Positions 7,941-16,271 of a stretch of DNA of 64,000 nucleotides are shown piece after piece. Source of the stretch: CAZCFB01 sp964511535 (GTDB lineage: Bacteria > Myxococcota_A > Polyangia > GCA-2747355 > CAZCFB01). The position numbers and the translations under genes were made by a program. A model generated the notes under the pieces. That model ran no database searches. It was given only the letters and a program-made list of their open reading frames with translations, and had not been told where the DNA came from. Where the stretch lies: contig CAZEFW010000006.1 of NCBI GenBank assembly GCA_964511535.1, positions 58,559 through 122,558 on the forward strand, given 5' to 3'. Numbering within the stretch: the first letter of the stretch is position 1; the number at the start of each line of letters is the position of its first letter.

Positions 7941-9107
7941 CTACTTGAGGCACTGCTCGTCCACCTGGCCGTCGCAGTCGTTGTCGTAACCGTCGCACAC
8001 CTCCGGCTTGGGCACGCACTTGGGCTTGGGGCAGCCGAACACGAGCGAGACGTTCTTGACCTGCCCCGCGCGCAGGCGCTTGCAGGTGTCCCCCTTGAAG
8101 GTCACCGCGTTGGCCGCGCTGTCGTAGCTCCAGCCGTGCGCCCCGGTGCTCGGGGTCAGCTTGCCGTCGAGGAACGCGAACAGGCGCTTGGGATCCGGCG
8201 GCGTCTTCTTGAGCGAGAAGGTGCAGGAGATGGCGTCGCTGACGATGGCGTTGAGCGCCGCCTGTAGCGTCGCAGGGCTGGACGCGAGCCAGAACTTTGT
8301 CTTGGCGCCGGTCTGGGGCGCGCCGCCGGCCGTGGCCATGGCGTCCAGCATGGACAGCGCGGTGGCGGTCTCGGCATCGCCGAACCCCACCACCACCGTC
8401 TTGATCTTCTTGCTGGACAGGCCCGCGACCTGGGCGCCGAGGCTGCCGGCCGAAGCCCCGCAGGTGGCGTACCCGTCGGTCATGAGCAGGATCATGCTCT
8501 CGCGCTTGGTGTCCTGCAGCGCCTGGACCTTGCCCGCGGCGGTGATCGCCTCGGCGGTGGGGGTGACCTGGGGCTGGGCGCCGCCGCTGCTGGCGCCGGG
8601 CGCGGGGCAGAGGGTGAAGGGGTTGACGCTGGCGCTGTCGAGGGCCTTGTTGATGGCGGCCCGGGCCACGAGCCCCGGCTTGACGTTGAGCGCCGGCGCA
8701 TCGCCGCACCCCTGGGCCGGCCGCGGGAAGACCATCAGCCCGAAGCGCACCCGGTTCTGGTGGGCCGCCGTCACCTTGTCCAGCGCCTGGCGCGCCATGT
8801 GCCAGCGGGTGCTCGGGTCGCCGGCGTGGGTGCCGAAGGTCTTGGGCGACGCGTGCTGGCGCCGCATGGAGCAGGAGCGGTCGAACACCACCAGCATGTT
8901 GGGATGCGCCGGCTCCACCGGGACGTCGGTGCCGCCGCAGGTGAAGTCGGCCACGCGCACGGCGTCGATGCCGGGGGACGCATCCGTGACTGCGGCGCCC
9001 GCCTCGGCGCCCGGGGACAAGCCGCCGTCGGCGCCGTACTGGTCGAGGCCGCCGGAGCAGGCGGCGATTGAGACAGAGAGGAGGAGAGCGAGGAGTGCGC
9101 GGAGCAT
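7941..9107 (-). CDS. von Willebrand factor A-domain lipoprotein
   Basis: A 388-residue lipoprotein (lipobox SIAAC). The vWA domain begins around residue 70 with a complete DxSxS metal-binding motif (Asp76, Ser78, Ser80 in DRSCS) and continues with LLMTDGYATC and KTVVVGFGD, as expected for a MIDAS-containing adhesion or scaffold domain. The C-terminus carries one MopE-type motif (CDGYDNDCDGQVDEQC) that probably binds calcium. The ATG at 9107 begins the signal peptide, 20 bases after the stop of the upstream MopE-repeat gene; earlier in-frame codons lie over that gene. It is a likely protein-protein interaction partner for neighbouring lipoproteins. Confidence 0.85.
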   Translation of the reverse strand: MLRALLALLLSVSIAACSGGLDQYGADGGLSPGAEAGAAVTDASPGIDAVRVADFTCGGTDVPVEPAHPNMLVVFDRSCSMRRQHASPKTFGTHAGDPSTRWHMARQALDKVTAAHQNRVRFGLMVFPRPAQGCGDAPALNVKPGLVARAAINKALDSASVNPFTLCPAPGASSGGAQPQVTPTAEAITAAGKVQALQDTKRESMILLMTDGYATCGASAGSLGAQVAGLSSKKIKTVVVGFGDAETATALSMLDAMATAGGAPQTGAKTKFWLASSPATLQAALNAIVSDAISCTFSLKKTPPDPKRLFAFLDGKLTPSTGAHGWSYDSAANAVTFKGDTCKRLRAGQVKNVSLVFGCPKPKCVPKPEVCDGYDNDCDGQVDEQCLK

Positions 9108-9127
9108 GTTCAGATCCTGATGCCGGC

Positions 9128-10354
9128 TCAGCAGTCGCCGCCGCCGCCGATCTTGGGGCAGCCCGACTTGCTCGTCGGGTAGTACTTCTTCTTCTTGTTG
9201 ATCTTGCAGTTGCCGGAGTTCAGCCCGCTCTTGGGCTTGCTGGAGCAGTAGAGGGTGCCCTTGACCCAGCCGGCGCCGCAGGCATCGCCCTCCTGGAAGT
9301 AGACCTTCTTGTTGGTGGCGCTGCTCGCCACGCAGCCGCGGCAGTCGCCGCCGCCCATGGTGATGTTGCAGCCCACGGGGTAGGGCGCGTGGGACGGGCA
9401 CGACACCGTCAGGCAGTCCCCCTTGAGGTTGACGTTGACGCTCACCACGCACCCCTCGTCCACCTGGCCGTCGCAGTCGTTGTCCTTGCCGTCACCGCAC
9501 TTCTCGCCCATGGGCAGCTGCTGGCCCACGCACGCCGTGCCCCAGGCGGTGCCCGCCGCGTTGCACTGGAAGTAGCCGTCGCGGCAGATCCCCTTGAGGC
9601 GGGTGTGGGGTGGGCCCTGGTAGCAGGCGATCTTCTGGCCCGGCTTGCACTTGCAGTTGGGCGCGTCGTCCACCTTGCCGTTGCAGTCGTTGTCCAGCCC
9701 GTCGTGGCAGTTCTCCACGCCGGGCAGCACCTGGGCGTGGCACCCCTTGCTCCAGGCGGTGCCCGTCGCGTTGCACATGTGATAGCCGTCGCGACAGATC
9801 CCCTTGAGGCGGGTGTGGTTGGGGCCCGTGTAGCAGGCCACCTTCTGCCCGGGCTTGCACTTGCAGTGGGGCGCGTCGTCCACCTTGCCGTTGCAGTCGT
9901 TGTCCTTGCCGTCCACGCAGTCCTCGATGCCGGGGCCGACCCAGCCGCCGCACTTACCCCACTGGGCGAACTCGCCCTGGATCTCGCACTTCTGGCTCCC
10001 CCTGGCGCAGATGCCCACCCCTGCCTTGACCGCGGCGCCGCCGTAGCAGCTCTGGGTCGGCGTCTTGGTGGAGCTGCAGGGGCACTTCTCGTCCACCTGC
10101 CCATCGCCGTCGTCGTCCAGGCCGTTGCCGCACTGCTCCGGGCCGCCGGTGGACACCGGGCTGGTGTCGCCGGCCACGAAGGCGCCCTGGTCCACGGTGG
10201 AGAGGCCGCCGTCGCCAGCTGGATAGAGGTCCTCGAGCCCGCCGTCCGCCTCGCCCGGGATCCCGGACAGGTTCTGCTCCCCGATGCTGCCCTGGCAGGC
10301 TGACAGGATCATGACCAGGGCGACGGCAAGCAGGGGCGAGATGCGATTTTGCAT
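9128..10354 (-). CDS. MopE-type metal-binding repeat lipoprotein
   Basis: A 408-residue lipoprotein (lipobox ILSAC). It contains four copies of the motif C-x-(D/N)-G-x-D-(D/N)-(D/N)-C/G-(D/N)-G-x-V-D, of the kind described for the MopE putative metal-binding repeat. Between them is a tandem module (PGQKxACYxGPxHTRLKGICRDGY) present twice and nearly identical. The C-terminus has another Cys-rich block (CPSHAPYPVGCN...CRGC). The pattern suggests a rigid, disulfide- and calcium-stabilised extracellular rod. The ATG at 10354 is chosen over a GTG at 10381 because the signal peptide then starts at its charged end and GGAG lies 10 bases upstream. First gene of the four-gene operon ending at 5559. 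Confidence 0.75.
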   Translation of the reverse strand: MQNRISPLLAVALVMILSACQGSIGEQNLSGIPGEADGGLEDLYPAGDGGLSTVDQGAFVAGDTSPVSTGGPEQCGNGLDDDGDGQVDEKCPCSSTKTPTQSCYGGAAVKAGVGICARGSQKCEIQGEFAQWGKCGGWVGPGIEDCVDGKDNDCNGKVDDAPHCKCKPGQKVACYTGPNHTRLKGICRDGYHMCNATGTAWSKGCHAQVLPGVENCHDGLDNDCNGKVDDAPNCKCKPGQKIACYQGPPHTRLKGICRDGYFQCNAAGTAWGTACVGQQLPMGEKCGDGKDNDCDGQVDEGCVVSVNVNLKGDCLTVSCPSHAPYPVGCNITMGGGDCRGCVASSATNKKVYFQEGDACGAGWVKGTLYCSSKPKSGLNSGNCKINKKKKYYPTSKSGCPKIGGGGDC

Positions 10355-10472
10355 GGGTACAAAGCTCCTTTGAGGTCGCACCTGACAAAAGCAAGGGCGG
10401 TGCCAGGATCCCCGCCTCCCTCAACTCCTTGAAATGACATTCGCCGGGGTGGGCGAGCCCCGGGACGAGGGC

Positions 10473-10524
10473 GAAATCCCCAGGGTCATTGCACCCCCCC
10501 CGGGGAGAAATCCCCCGGGTCATC
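10473..10524. repeat. Two-copy 18-bp direct repeat upstream of an FG-GAP gene
   Basis: GAAATCCCCAGGGTCATT at 10473-10490 recurs at 10507-10524 with two differences, a 34-base period. It lies in the shared region between divergent genes starting at 10354 and 10638, so it may be a regulatory site for either. No regulator can be named. Confidence 0.45.
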
Positions 10525-10637
10525 AGTCCCCGCTTCGCTTCCAGATGGAGCCAACACCCTGTAAATTAACGGCTCATCCGGTGCGGGGGGCCTGGTCCGC
10601 CCCTTGCACCCTATTCATCGCACACCACGGAGAACCC

Positions 10638-12719
10638 ATGAGCAGAGCCCTGTTGTCATTGAGCATCCTCGCCCTCGCGCTGCCCGCCTGCGATGCCGAG
10701 CTCGACCAGATCTGCGGCCCCGGCGGCTGCGGCACCAGCGCTGACGGCGGCGCCATCGTCTGGGACGGCGCTCCCCTGGGCGACGGCCCGCTGCAGTGCG
10801 CGCCCGGCACCGTGAAGTGCGGCGGCAAGGCGTGCTGCACGAACCAGCAGCTCTGCCTCGAGGGCAAGTGCCGCGCCCTGGGCCCCAAGTGCGACGAGCT
10901 GTGGCCCTGCCCGGCGGGCTACTTCTGCGACAAGACGCGCAAGCGCTGCGTGCCGACCCTGAAGAAGTGCCAGTACAAGCCGCCGGTGGGGACCTTCTCG
11001 CCGAAGGTGGAGTGGGAGTGGCAGGGCAGCAAGACCGCGCCGTCCCACAACCAGGTGATGATGGCGCCCATGGTGGCCAACATGACCGACGATAACGGCG
11101 ACGGAAAGATCGATCGGGACGACACGCCCGACATCATCTTCTCCACCTTCGCGGGCAGCGCCTACACCACAAACGGCGTGCTGCGGGTCATCAGCGGCGA
11201 CGGCAAGAAGGAGCACTTCTCCATCACCAAGCACCTGGTGCATCCCGGCGTGCAGGTGGCGGTGGCTGACTTCGACGGCGACGGCAAGCCCGAGATCGCG
11301 GCCTGCGCCTCGGGGGGCGGGGCCATCGCCTTCGAGCATGACGGCGCCTTCAAGTGGAAGACCGCGGGGCCGACCTGCTACGCCCCGGCCATCGCTGACC
11401 TCCAGGGCGACGGCCTGCCCGAGGTGGTGGTGGGCTATAGCGCCCTGTCCGGGGCCACGGGCAAGATCCTGTGGACCGGGGCCAAGGGCGGCTTCTACAC
11501 CACGGTGGCCGACCTGGACGGCGACGGCAGGCCCGAGGTGGTGGGCGGCAACCGCGCCTTCCGCGGCGACGGCAAGCTGTACTGGCACAACAAGACCATC
11601 CCCGACGGCATCCCTGCCATCGCCGACCTGACCGGGGACGGCTCCCCCGAGGTGGTGACGGTGGCCAGCGGGGCGCACTCCCTGTACGCCCACTCGGCAA
11701 CCGGCAAGCTGCTGTGGGGCCCGGTGGACGTCAACCAGGGCAAGGGCAGCGGCAGCAACAAGAACGGCGGCGGGCCGCCCACCATCGCGGACTTCGACGG
11801 GGACGGCAAGCCGGAGATCGCGGCCGCCGGGGGCTGGGGCTACGTGGTGTTCGAGCATGACGGCAAGGCCAAGTGGTTCCAGAAGACCCAGGACCTGAGC
11901 AGCCGGGTCACCGGCTCGTCGGTGTTCGACTTCGAGGGGGACGGCAAGGCCGAGGTGGTCTACAGCGACGAGCTGCAGCTGCGCATCTATCAGGGCGCCA
12001 CGGGCAAGGTGCTCTTCTCCCACTGCAACACCTCGGGCACCCTGTGGGAGTACCCGATCATCGTGGACGTGGACAACGACGGCGGCGCCGAGATCGTGGT
12101 GGCCAACAACAACTACGCCTTCAAGACCTGCTCCGGGGGCGGTTCCAGCCACACCGGCATCAAGGTGCTCGGCGACACCCAGGGCAACTGGGTGCGCACC
12201 CGGCGCATCTGGAACCAGCACACCTACCACGTGACCAACGTGGACGAGGACGGCCGGGTGCCCAAGAAGGAGGCGCCCAACTGGAAGAACCCGAACCTGA
12301 ACAACTTCCGCCAGAACGTCCAGCCCGGGGGCCTGTTCGACGCCCCGGACCTGACCGGCAAGCCCCTGGCCACCGTGGAGCCGCCCGCGTGCGGCGCCAA
12401 GGTCACGGCCCGGGCGCTGGTGCAGAACAGGGGCGCGGCGCGGGTGGCGCCGGGGCTGGCGGTCACCCTCTACGGCCAGGCAGCCGGCGGGACGGCGGTG
12501 GCGATCCAGACGGTCAAGACCACCAAGGCGCTGCTTCCGGGCCAGGACGAGCAGGTCACCTTCTCCGCTGCCACGCCCAAGGCGCTGGCGGGCAAGACCA
12601 TCGCCCTGTGGGCCATGGTGGACGACACCGGCGCGGGCAAGGGCACGGTCAACGAGTGCGTGGAGACGAACAACCGCGTGGACCTGTCGGCGGCCCTGGC
12701 GTGCACGACGGTGAAGTAG
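10638..12719 (+). CDS. FG-GAP repeat lipoprotein with C-terminal CARDB domain
   Basis: A 693-residue lipoprotein (lipobox ALPAC). A short Cys-rich region (residues 50-115) is followed by about seven FG-GAP/VCBS-type blades at roughly 130-490, each with D-x-D/N-G-D-G-x-P-E (DFDGDGKPEIAA, DLDGDGRPEVVG). Next is the block WNQHTYHVTNV near residue 524, with a NW...NNFRQNVQ sequence, and then a CARDB-like beta-sandwich (ARALVQNRGAARV...NECVETNNRVDL). The architecture matches the proteins at 17455-19545 and 49882-52305. The calcium-binding loops suggest an extracellular propeller used in adhesion. ATG 10638 follows GGAGAACCC; long open sequence upstream in the same frame is rejected. Confidence 0.8.
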   Translation: MSRALLSLSILALALPACDAELDQICGPGGCGTSADGGAIVWDGAPLGDGPLQCAPGTVKCGGKACCTNQQLCLEGKCRALGPKCDELWPCPAGYFCDKTRKRCVPTLKKCQYKPPVGTFSPKVEWEWQGSKTAPSHNQVMMAPMVANMTDDNGDGKIDRDDTPDIIFSTFAGSAYTTNGVLRVISGDGKKEHFSITKHLVHPGVQVAVADFDGDGKPEIAACASGGGAIAFEHDGAFKWKTAGPTCYAPAIADLQGDGLPEVVVGYSALSGATGKILWTGAKGGFYTTVADLDGDGRPEVVGGNRAFRGDGKLYWHNKTIPDGIPAIADLTGDGSPEVVTVASGAHSLYAHSATGKLLWGPVDVNQGKGSGSNKNGGGPPTIADFDGDGKPEIAAAGGWGYVVFEHDGKAKWFQKTQDLSSRVTGSSVFDFEGDGKAEVVYSDELQLRIYQGATGKVLFSHCNTSGTLWEYPIIVDVDNDGGAEIVVANNNYAFKTCSGGGSSHTGIKVLGDTQGNWVRTRRIWNQHTYHVTNVDEDGRVPKKEAPNWKNPNLNNFRQNVQPGGLFDAPDLTGKPLATVEPPACGAKVTARALVQNRGAARVAPGLAVTLYGQAAGGTAVAIQTVKTTKALLPGQDEQVTFSAATPKALAGKTIALWAMVDDTGAGKGTVNECVETNNRVDLSAALACTTVK

Positions 12720-12734
12720 GACCGGCCCCCGCCC

Positions 12735-13505
12735 TCAGTCCTTGGTGCACTTGTTGCTGGAGCACTCCCCGGTGGACTTGCAGTGGGAGTCCTGCGTGCA
12801 CGAGTCGCGGCACTTTTTGGTGGAGGGATCGCAGCCGTAGTACCCCACGCACTCCTTGCCGTCGTTGACCGGCGCGCAGCTCGAGAAGCACTGGCCTGCG
12901 GTGGCCTGGCACCTGAAGGGGGGGCACTGCCGCACCGTGGACGTCTGGCATGTCCCCTTGCCGTCGCATCGCCGGGCCCTCTTCATGGTGCTCGGGCCGG
13001 TGCATGTGGACACGACGCACACGATCCCGGCAGGGTAATTCCTGCAGCCGCCCTTGCCGTCGCAGGTGCCGTCGAGGCCGCAAGTCGACTTGGGCGTCAC
13101 CGTCGCGCAGTCGTCATCCGGATCCGCCCCCGCCGGGACGAAGCTGCAGGTGCCCACCTTGGTCGCGATGCATGATCTGCAAGGCCCGCTGCAGGCGCTG
13201 TCGCAGCAGACGCCGTCCACGCAGAAACCGCTGGTGCAGCTCCCGTTGGCCTGGCAGGGGCTCCCGGGGGGGAGCAGCGGGGGCAGGTCCATCACCGGGC
13301 CGTCGGGCAGGGCCTGATCCGGGGGCGCCGCGTCGGCGACGGCGTCGCCCTTTTGGCCCTGGAGGTCCAGGCTCCCCGCCTCGCTGGCGGCGCCCGCCTC
13401 CCCGGGTGGGGTGAAGATCGAACCGGGGACGCCCGCCTGATCGAAGATGCAACCGCCCAGGAGGGCTCCTGTCGCCCAGCCAACCAGTAGCAGCCATCGG
13501 CTCAT
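12735..13505 (-). CDS. Cys-rich lipoprotein
   Basis: A 256-residue putative lipoprotein (lipobox LLGGC) with a linker of Ala, Gly, Asp and Pro, then about 26 Cys in the last 170 residues. The segment SGFCVDGVCCDSACSGPC resembles the short Cys-rich motif common in Myxococcota surface proteins, and the same CVDGVCCD string occurs in the MYXO-CTERM protein at 23790-27986. No catalytic motif. ATG 13505 is preferred to a GTG at 13511 as it starts the signal peptide. It converges with the FG-GAP gene, 15 bases apart. Function unknown; probably a structural, disulfide-rich surface protein. Confidence 0.65.
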   Translation of the reverse strand: MSRWLLLVGWATGALLGGCIFDQAGVPGSIFTPPGEAGAASEAGSLDLQGQKGDAVADAAPPDQALPDGPVMDLPPLLPPGSPCQANGSCTSGFCVDGVCCDSACSGPCRSCIATKVGTCSFVPAGADPDDDCATVTPKSTCGLDGTCDGKGGCRNYPAGIVCVVSTCTGPSTMKRARRCDGKGTCQTSTVRQCPPFRCQATAGQCFSSCAPVNDGKECVGYYGCDPSTKKCRDSCTQDSHCKSTGECSSNKCTKD

Positions 13506-13710
13506 GAGCACAGGTTACCAGGAGCAGGGCTGGATTCCGGAACGGGATCGCGTCTGGCGTTGTTGGCCAGGGCCACACCTGCCAAGCTCAGGCATCTGCG
13601 ATGCGCCCCTGGGCGCGTCGGCGCGCGGTGGTGAAACCAGATCGCTTCGGCGCGGGTAGATACGAGACAGGACGTCTTCGAGGAGCCGCCGCCATGCAAA
13701 ACGGACAGGG

Positions 13711-14286
13711 ATGAGCACGGGCGGCGAGCGCGATGCGGACCTGGCGCGGCTGTGCCGCCAGGGCAGCTCGGCGGCCTGGCGTCGGCTGGTGCGGCGCTTC
13801 ACGCCGCTGGTCTACCGGGTCGCGCTGCGCATGCTGCGCAGCCAGGCGGCGGCCGAGGACGCCAGCCAGGAGGTCTTTCTCAGGGTGCACAAGTCGTTTC
13901 ACAGCTTCGATCCCACGCGGCCGCTGGCGCCCTGGATCAGCCGCATCGCCTACAACGTCTGCCTGCGCCAGATCCGGCGGGTAGGCCGGGCAGGGGAGGT
14001 GACCACCGACCCGGCGCGGTTGACCGCGGAGGACCCGGCGCGGGCGCTGCCCGGGCCCGAGGAGCGCGCGGCCACGAATGAGGCGAGCGACTACCTGCTG
14101 CAGGCCGTGGATCGCCTGCCAGCGCAGGATCGCGCCCTGTTGACCCTGCGCTACCGCGAGGGGCTGTCGGATGCGGAGGTGGCCGAGGCCACGGGCATGC
14201 CGGTGGGGACGGTCAAGACGAGGATCTTCCGCGCCCGGGCCAGGTTGAAGCAGGACCTGGCCCCGGTGCTCGAGGTGAATGGATGA
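13711..14286 (+). CDS. ECF-type RNA polymerase sigma factor
   Basis: A 191-residue sigma-70 family protein. Region 2 is at residues 12-85 (AWRRLVRRFTPLVYRVALRM, AEDASQEVFLRVHKSF, PLAPWISRIAYNVCLRQIRR), and region 4 at about 128-180 (DYLLQAVDRLPAQDRALLTLRY, SDAEVAEATGMPVGTVKTRI). This two-domain layout without regions 1 and 3 defines the ECF class. The neighbour downstream overlaps its stop codon by ATGA, the usual arrangement for a cognate anti-sigma factor. It probably directs transcription of its own operon and other envelope genes; no promoter motif was identified. Start ATG 13711 follows GGACAGGG. Confidence 0.92.
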   Translation: MSTGGERDADLARLCRQGSSAAWRRLVRRFTPLVYRVALRMLRSQAAAEDASQEVFLRVHKSFHSFDPTRPLAPWISRIAYNVCLRQIRRVGRAGEVTTDPARLTAEDPARALPGPEERAATNEASDYLLQAVDRLPAQDRALLTLRYREGLSDAEVAEATGMPVGTVKTRIFRARARLKQDLAPVLEVNG

Positions 14287-14795
14287 GCGAGCAAGAGGTG
14301 ATTGACCGCATCGACGCCTACCTTTCGGGGCGGCTCGACCTGGAACAGACCGCGGCCCTGGAGCGCGAGCTGGCCGCGGGTGGCGAGGTGGCGCGGCTGC
14401 TGGGCGAGGAGCTGATGCTGCGGGACCTGCTGGGCACCATGCCGCCGGACGATGCACCCGAGGGGCTGGTGTCGAGCATCCAGGCGGCCATGCCTCTGGG
14501 CGAGGCACCGACCCTACCGGCGACCCCCGAGGCGAGCCGCGGCAGGACAGTATTGGACCGGATCGGACTGGCCCTCGGCGGGGCCAGCTGGTCCGTGAGA
14601 GGTCCGGCCATGGCCCTCGGGCCCGCTGGCAACGACAGCGGCAGCAGGGCAGCCCTGGGTGGCCTGTCCGCCACGCGCTACGCCCTGGGGCCGCTGACGG
14701 GAGACCTGGAGCGGCGGGTCGCCGACATGTCCAGCCGGGTCCGCAAGCCGCTGTGGCGCCGCGCGGCCGGGCTGATGTTCAGGAAGCGGAGATGA
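14283..14795 (+). CDS. Putative anti-sigma factor (no zinc-binding motif)
   Basis: A 170-residue protein translated through an ATGA overlap with the ECF sigma gene. The N-terminal 55 residues form helices (EQEVIDRIDAYLSGRLDLEQ, ELAAGGEVARLLGEELMLRDLLG) like the start of zf-HC2/RsiW-type anti-sigma factors. The His-x3-Cys-x2-Cys zinc site is missing and no membrane segment is evident; the rest is Gly/Ala-rich with a basic end (RRAAGLMFRKRR). Binding of the adjacent sigma factor is inferred from position and N-terminal likeness only. It could instead be an adaptor of unrelated function. Confidence 0.6.
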   Translation: MSEQEVIDRIDAYLSGRLDLEQTAALERELAAGGEVARLLGEELMLRDLLGTMPPDDAPEGLVSSIQAAMPLGEAPTLPATPEASRGRTVLDRIGLALGGASWSVRGPAMALGPAGNDSGSRAALGGLSATRYALGPLTGDLERRVADMSSRVRKPLWRRAAGLMFRKRR

Positions 14796-14805
14796 AGGAG
14801 ACCGT

Positions 14806-15474
14806 GTGGACCTGGCGCTGACCTTGCTGGCCGTCATCGGCTGGATCCTGCTCGGGCTGCTGGCCCTGCTGCTGGCCCTGATCCTCCTGCCCTTCCGGCT
14901 CGAGGCGGTGGGGTTGGTGGACAGCGAGTCCGAGGGGCCGTGGCTGCCCGTGGACGCCCGGGCGCGGCTGCAGGCCAGCTGGGCCTTCGGCTTCATCTCC
15001 GCCTCCTGGAGCACCTTCGCTGGAGGAGAGCTCCGACTGTGCGGGATCCGGCTGTGGCGTCAGGGCGATGAGTCCGGGGAAGAGGAAGAGGAGCCAGGGG
15101 AGGATGGAAAGAAAAAGAAGAAGAAGAAGAAAGAGCGCAAGGGCAGCTACGGGCCGAGGTGGGCGCTGCGGCACCGCGAGACCATGCTGAGGATCCTGGG
15201 CCGGGTGCTGCGGGCCCTGCGGATTCGGCTTGAAGTGGCCGGGGCGCTCGGGCTGGGAGATCCCGGGGACACGGCCGTGGTTGCTGCTGTGTTGCGGCAG
15301 ATCCACGCTGCCCTGCCCGGGGCTGAGCTGGACATCCATGTGGACTATCTGGAGGAGGTGCTGGTGCTGCACGGGCGCCTCAGCGGCCGAATCTGGCTGG
15401 CTTACCTGGCCGGTATCGCCCTGTGGGAGCTGCCGCGGCGGGACGTGAGAGCGATGCTGGCCGGCCGCAGATAA
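14806..15474 (+). CDS. DUF2953-like membrane protein
   Basis: A 222-residue protein with one strong N-terminal membrane helix (residues 3-25), a beta-rich middle (VDARARLQASWAFGFISA), a highly charged hinge of Glu followed by eight Lys, and a C-terminal helical/beta part (VAGALGLGDPGDTAVVAAVLRQIHAALPG). The GDP-x-T and predicted topology resemble DUF2953 proteins, which in Firmicutes sit next to YtfJ/GerW genes, as they do here. Start is GTG 14806 with AAGGAG 5 bases upstream. It shares the operon with the sigma/anti-sigma pair 11 bases earlier. The biochemical role of the family is unknown. Confidence 0.65.
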   Translation: MDLALTLLAVIGWILLGLLALLLALILLPFRLEAVGLVDSESEGPWLPVDARARLQASWAFGFISASWSTFAGGELRLCGIRLWRQGDESGEEEEEPGEDGKKKKKKKKERKGSYGPRWALRHRETMLRILGRVLRALRIRLEVAGALGLGDPGDTAVVAAVLRQIHAALPGAELDIHVDYLEEVLVLHGRLSGRIWLAYLAGIALWELPRRDVRAMLAGRR

Positions 15475-15479
15475 GAAAA

Positions 15480-15545
15480 ATGAAACCGATCGAAAAGATC
15501 ATGGATAACAACAAGAAAAGAAGGAGGACTTCATGGAACATGTAA
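15480..15545 (+). CDS. Possible 21-residue leader peptide
   Basis: An ATG at 15480 opens a 21-codon frame (MKPIEKIMDNNKKRRRTSWN...) that stops at 15545, 13 bases into the next gene. It spans the ribosome-binding site of that gene. It is Lys/Arg-rich and uses AT-rich codons unlike its neighbours. It has no clear Shine-Dalgarno sequence. It could be a translational-coupling leader or chance. Confidence 0.25.
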   Translation: MKPIEKIMDNNKKRRRTSWNM

Positions 15546-15826
15546 AGCAGCTATTGGCCGCGTTGAGCGCCAAGCTGGAGGGGTTGGCCAGCGCCAACGC
15601 GGTGGTGGCGAAGCCCATCTCGGTGGCGGACCGTCATGTAGTCCCCCTGTGCGAGCTGGGGCTGGCCTTCGGCGGCGGCGGCGGCACCGGGGAGGCTGAT
15701 CCCGACGGCAGCGGAGAGCACGGCAAGGGCACGGGCGGCGGCGCGGGGGGCGCGGCCAAGGCAGCGCCGGTGGCGGTCCTCATCATCGAGGGCGGCGAGG
15801 CGCGCATCGAGACGATCCAGAAATAG
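15533..15826 (+). CDS. GerW/YtfJ-family protein, copy 1
   Basis: A 97-residue protein with the YtfJ layout: an N-terminal helix (VKQLLAALSAKLEGL), a strand pair containing VVAKPISVADRHVVPLCELGL, a Gly-rich loop (FGGGGGTG...GTGGGAGG) and a final strand (APVAVLIIEGGEARI). In Bacillus the family member GerW (YtfJ) is needed for spore germination; in other bacteria its role is not established. No membrane segment, so cytosolic. GAAGGAGG precedes the ATG. Immediately followed (9 bases) by a second, longer copy. Confidence 0.75.
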   Translation: MEHVKQLLAALSAKLEGLASANAVVAKPISVADRHVVPLCELGLAFGGGGGTGEADPDGSGEHGKGTGGGAGGAAKAAPVAVLIIEGGEARIETIQK

Positions 15827-15835
15827 GAGGAGACC

Positions 15836-16237
15836 ATGGACCAAGGAATCAAGGATGTGCTGGACCTGGTCAGCGACCGCCTGGCCACAACCGCCCAGAG
15901 CGACATGGTGGTGGGCCAGCCGCTGGAGCTGGGCGGCGTGACGGTGGTGCCGCTGTCCCGCGTGAGCGTGGGCCTGGGCGGCGGCGGCGGGCGAGGCGAG
16001 GGCCACGGCATGGGCCCGGGCGGCCCACGCAAGAAGGGCCCCAATGGATCCGGCAAGGGGGTGGGCGGCGCCTGCGGCGGCGGGGCCAAGGTGCGCCCGG
16101 CGGCGGTGGCGGTGTTCACCGAAGACGGGGTGAAGATCCTGCCCATCCCGGACGCCCGGGGCAAGCTGGATCGCCTCATGGACAAGGTGCCCGAGCTGGT
16201 GGAGAAGGTGCAGGCGGCGGTGGGCTCGGAGGAGTAA
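15836..16237 (+). CDS. GerW/YtfJ-family protein, copy 2
   Basis: A 133-residue paralogue of the preceding gene with the same order: helix, MVVGQPLELGGVTVVPLSRVSVGLG, a Gly-rich loop (GGGGGRGEGHGMGPGG), the strand VRPAAVAVFTEDGVKILPI, then an extra C-terminal amphipathic helix (KLDRLMDKVPELVEKVQAAV) missing in copy 1. The pair may form a hetero-oligomer; this is inference. Ribosome site AGGAGG is 5 bases before ATG 15836. Last gene of the operon that starts with the ECF sigma factor; a hairpin follows. Confidence 0.78.
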   Translation: MDQGIKDVLDLVSDRLATTAQSDMVVGQPLELGGVTVVPLSRVSVGLGGGGGRGEGHGMGPGGPRKKGPNGSGKGVGGACGGGAKVRPAAVAVFTEDGVKILPIPDARGKLDRLMDKVPELVEKVQAAVGSEE

Positions 16238-16240
16238 GGA

Positions 16241-16257
16241 CCCGGGGCGGGCCCGGG
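16241..16257. terminator. GC hairpin between convergent operons
   Basis: CCCGGG at 16241-16246 pairs with CCCGGG at 16252-16257 around a 5-base loop, in the 34-base gap between the YtfJ operon (ends 16237) and the DPBB gene (stop at 16272). No T run, so termination would be weak or Rho-assisted. Confidence 0.35.
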
Positions 16258-16271
16258 GGTGATCCGCCCGC

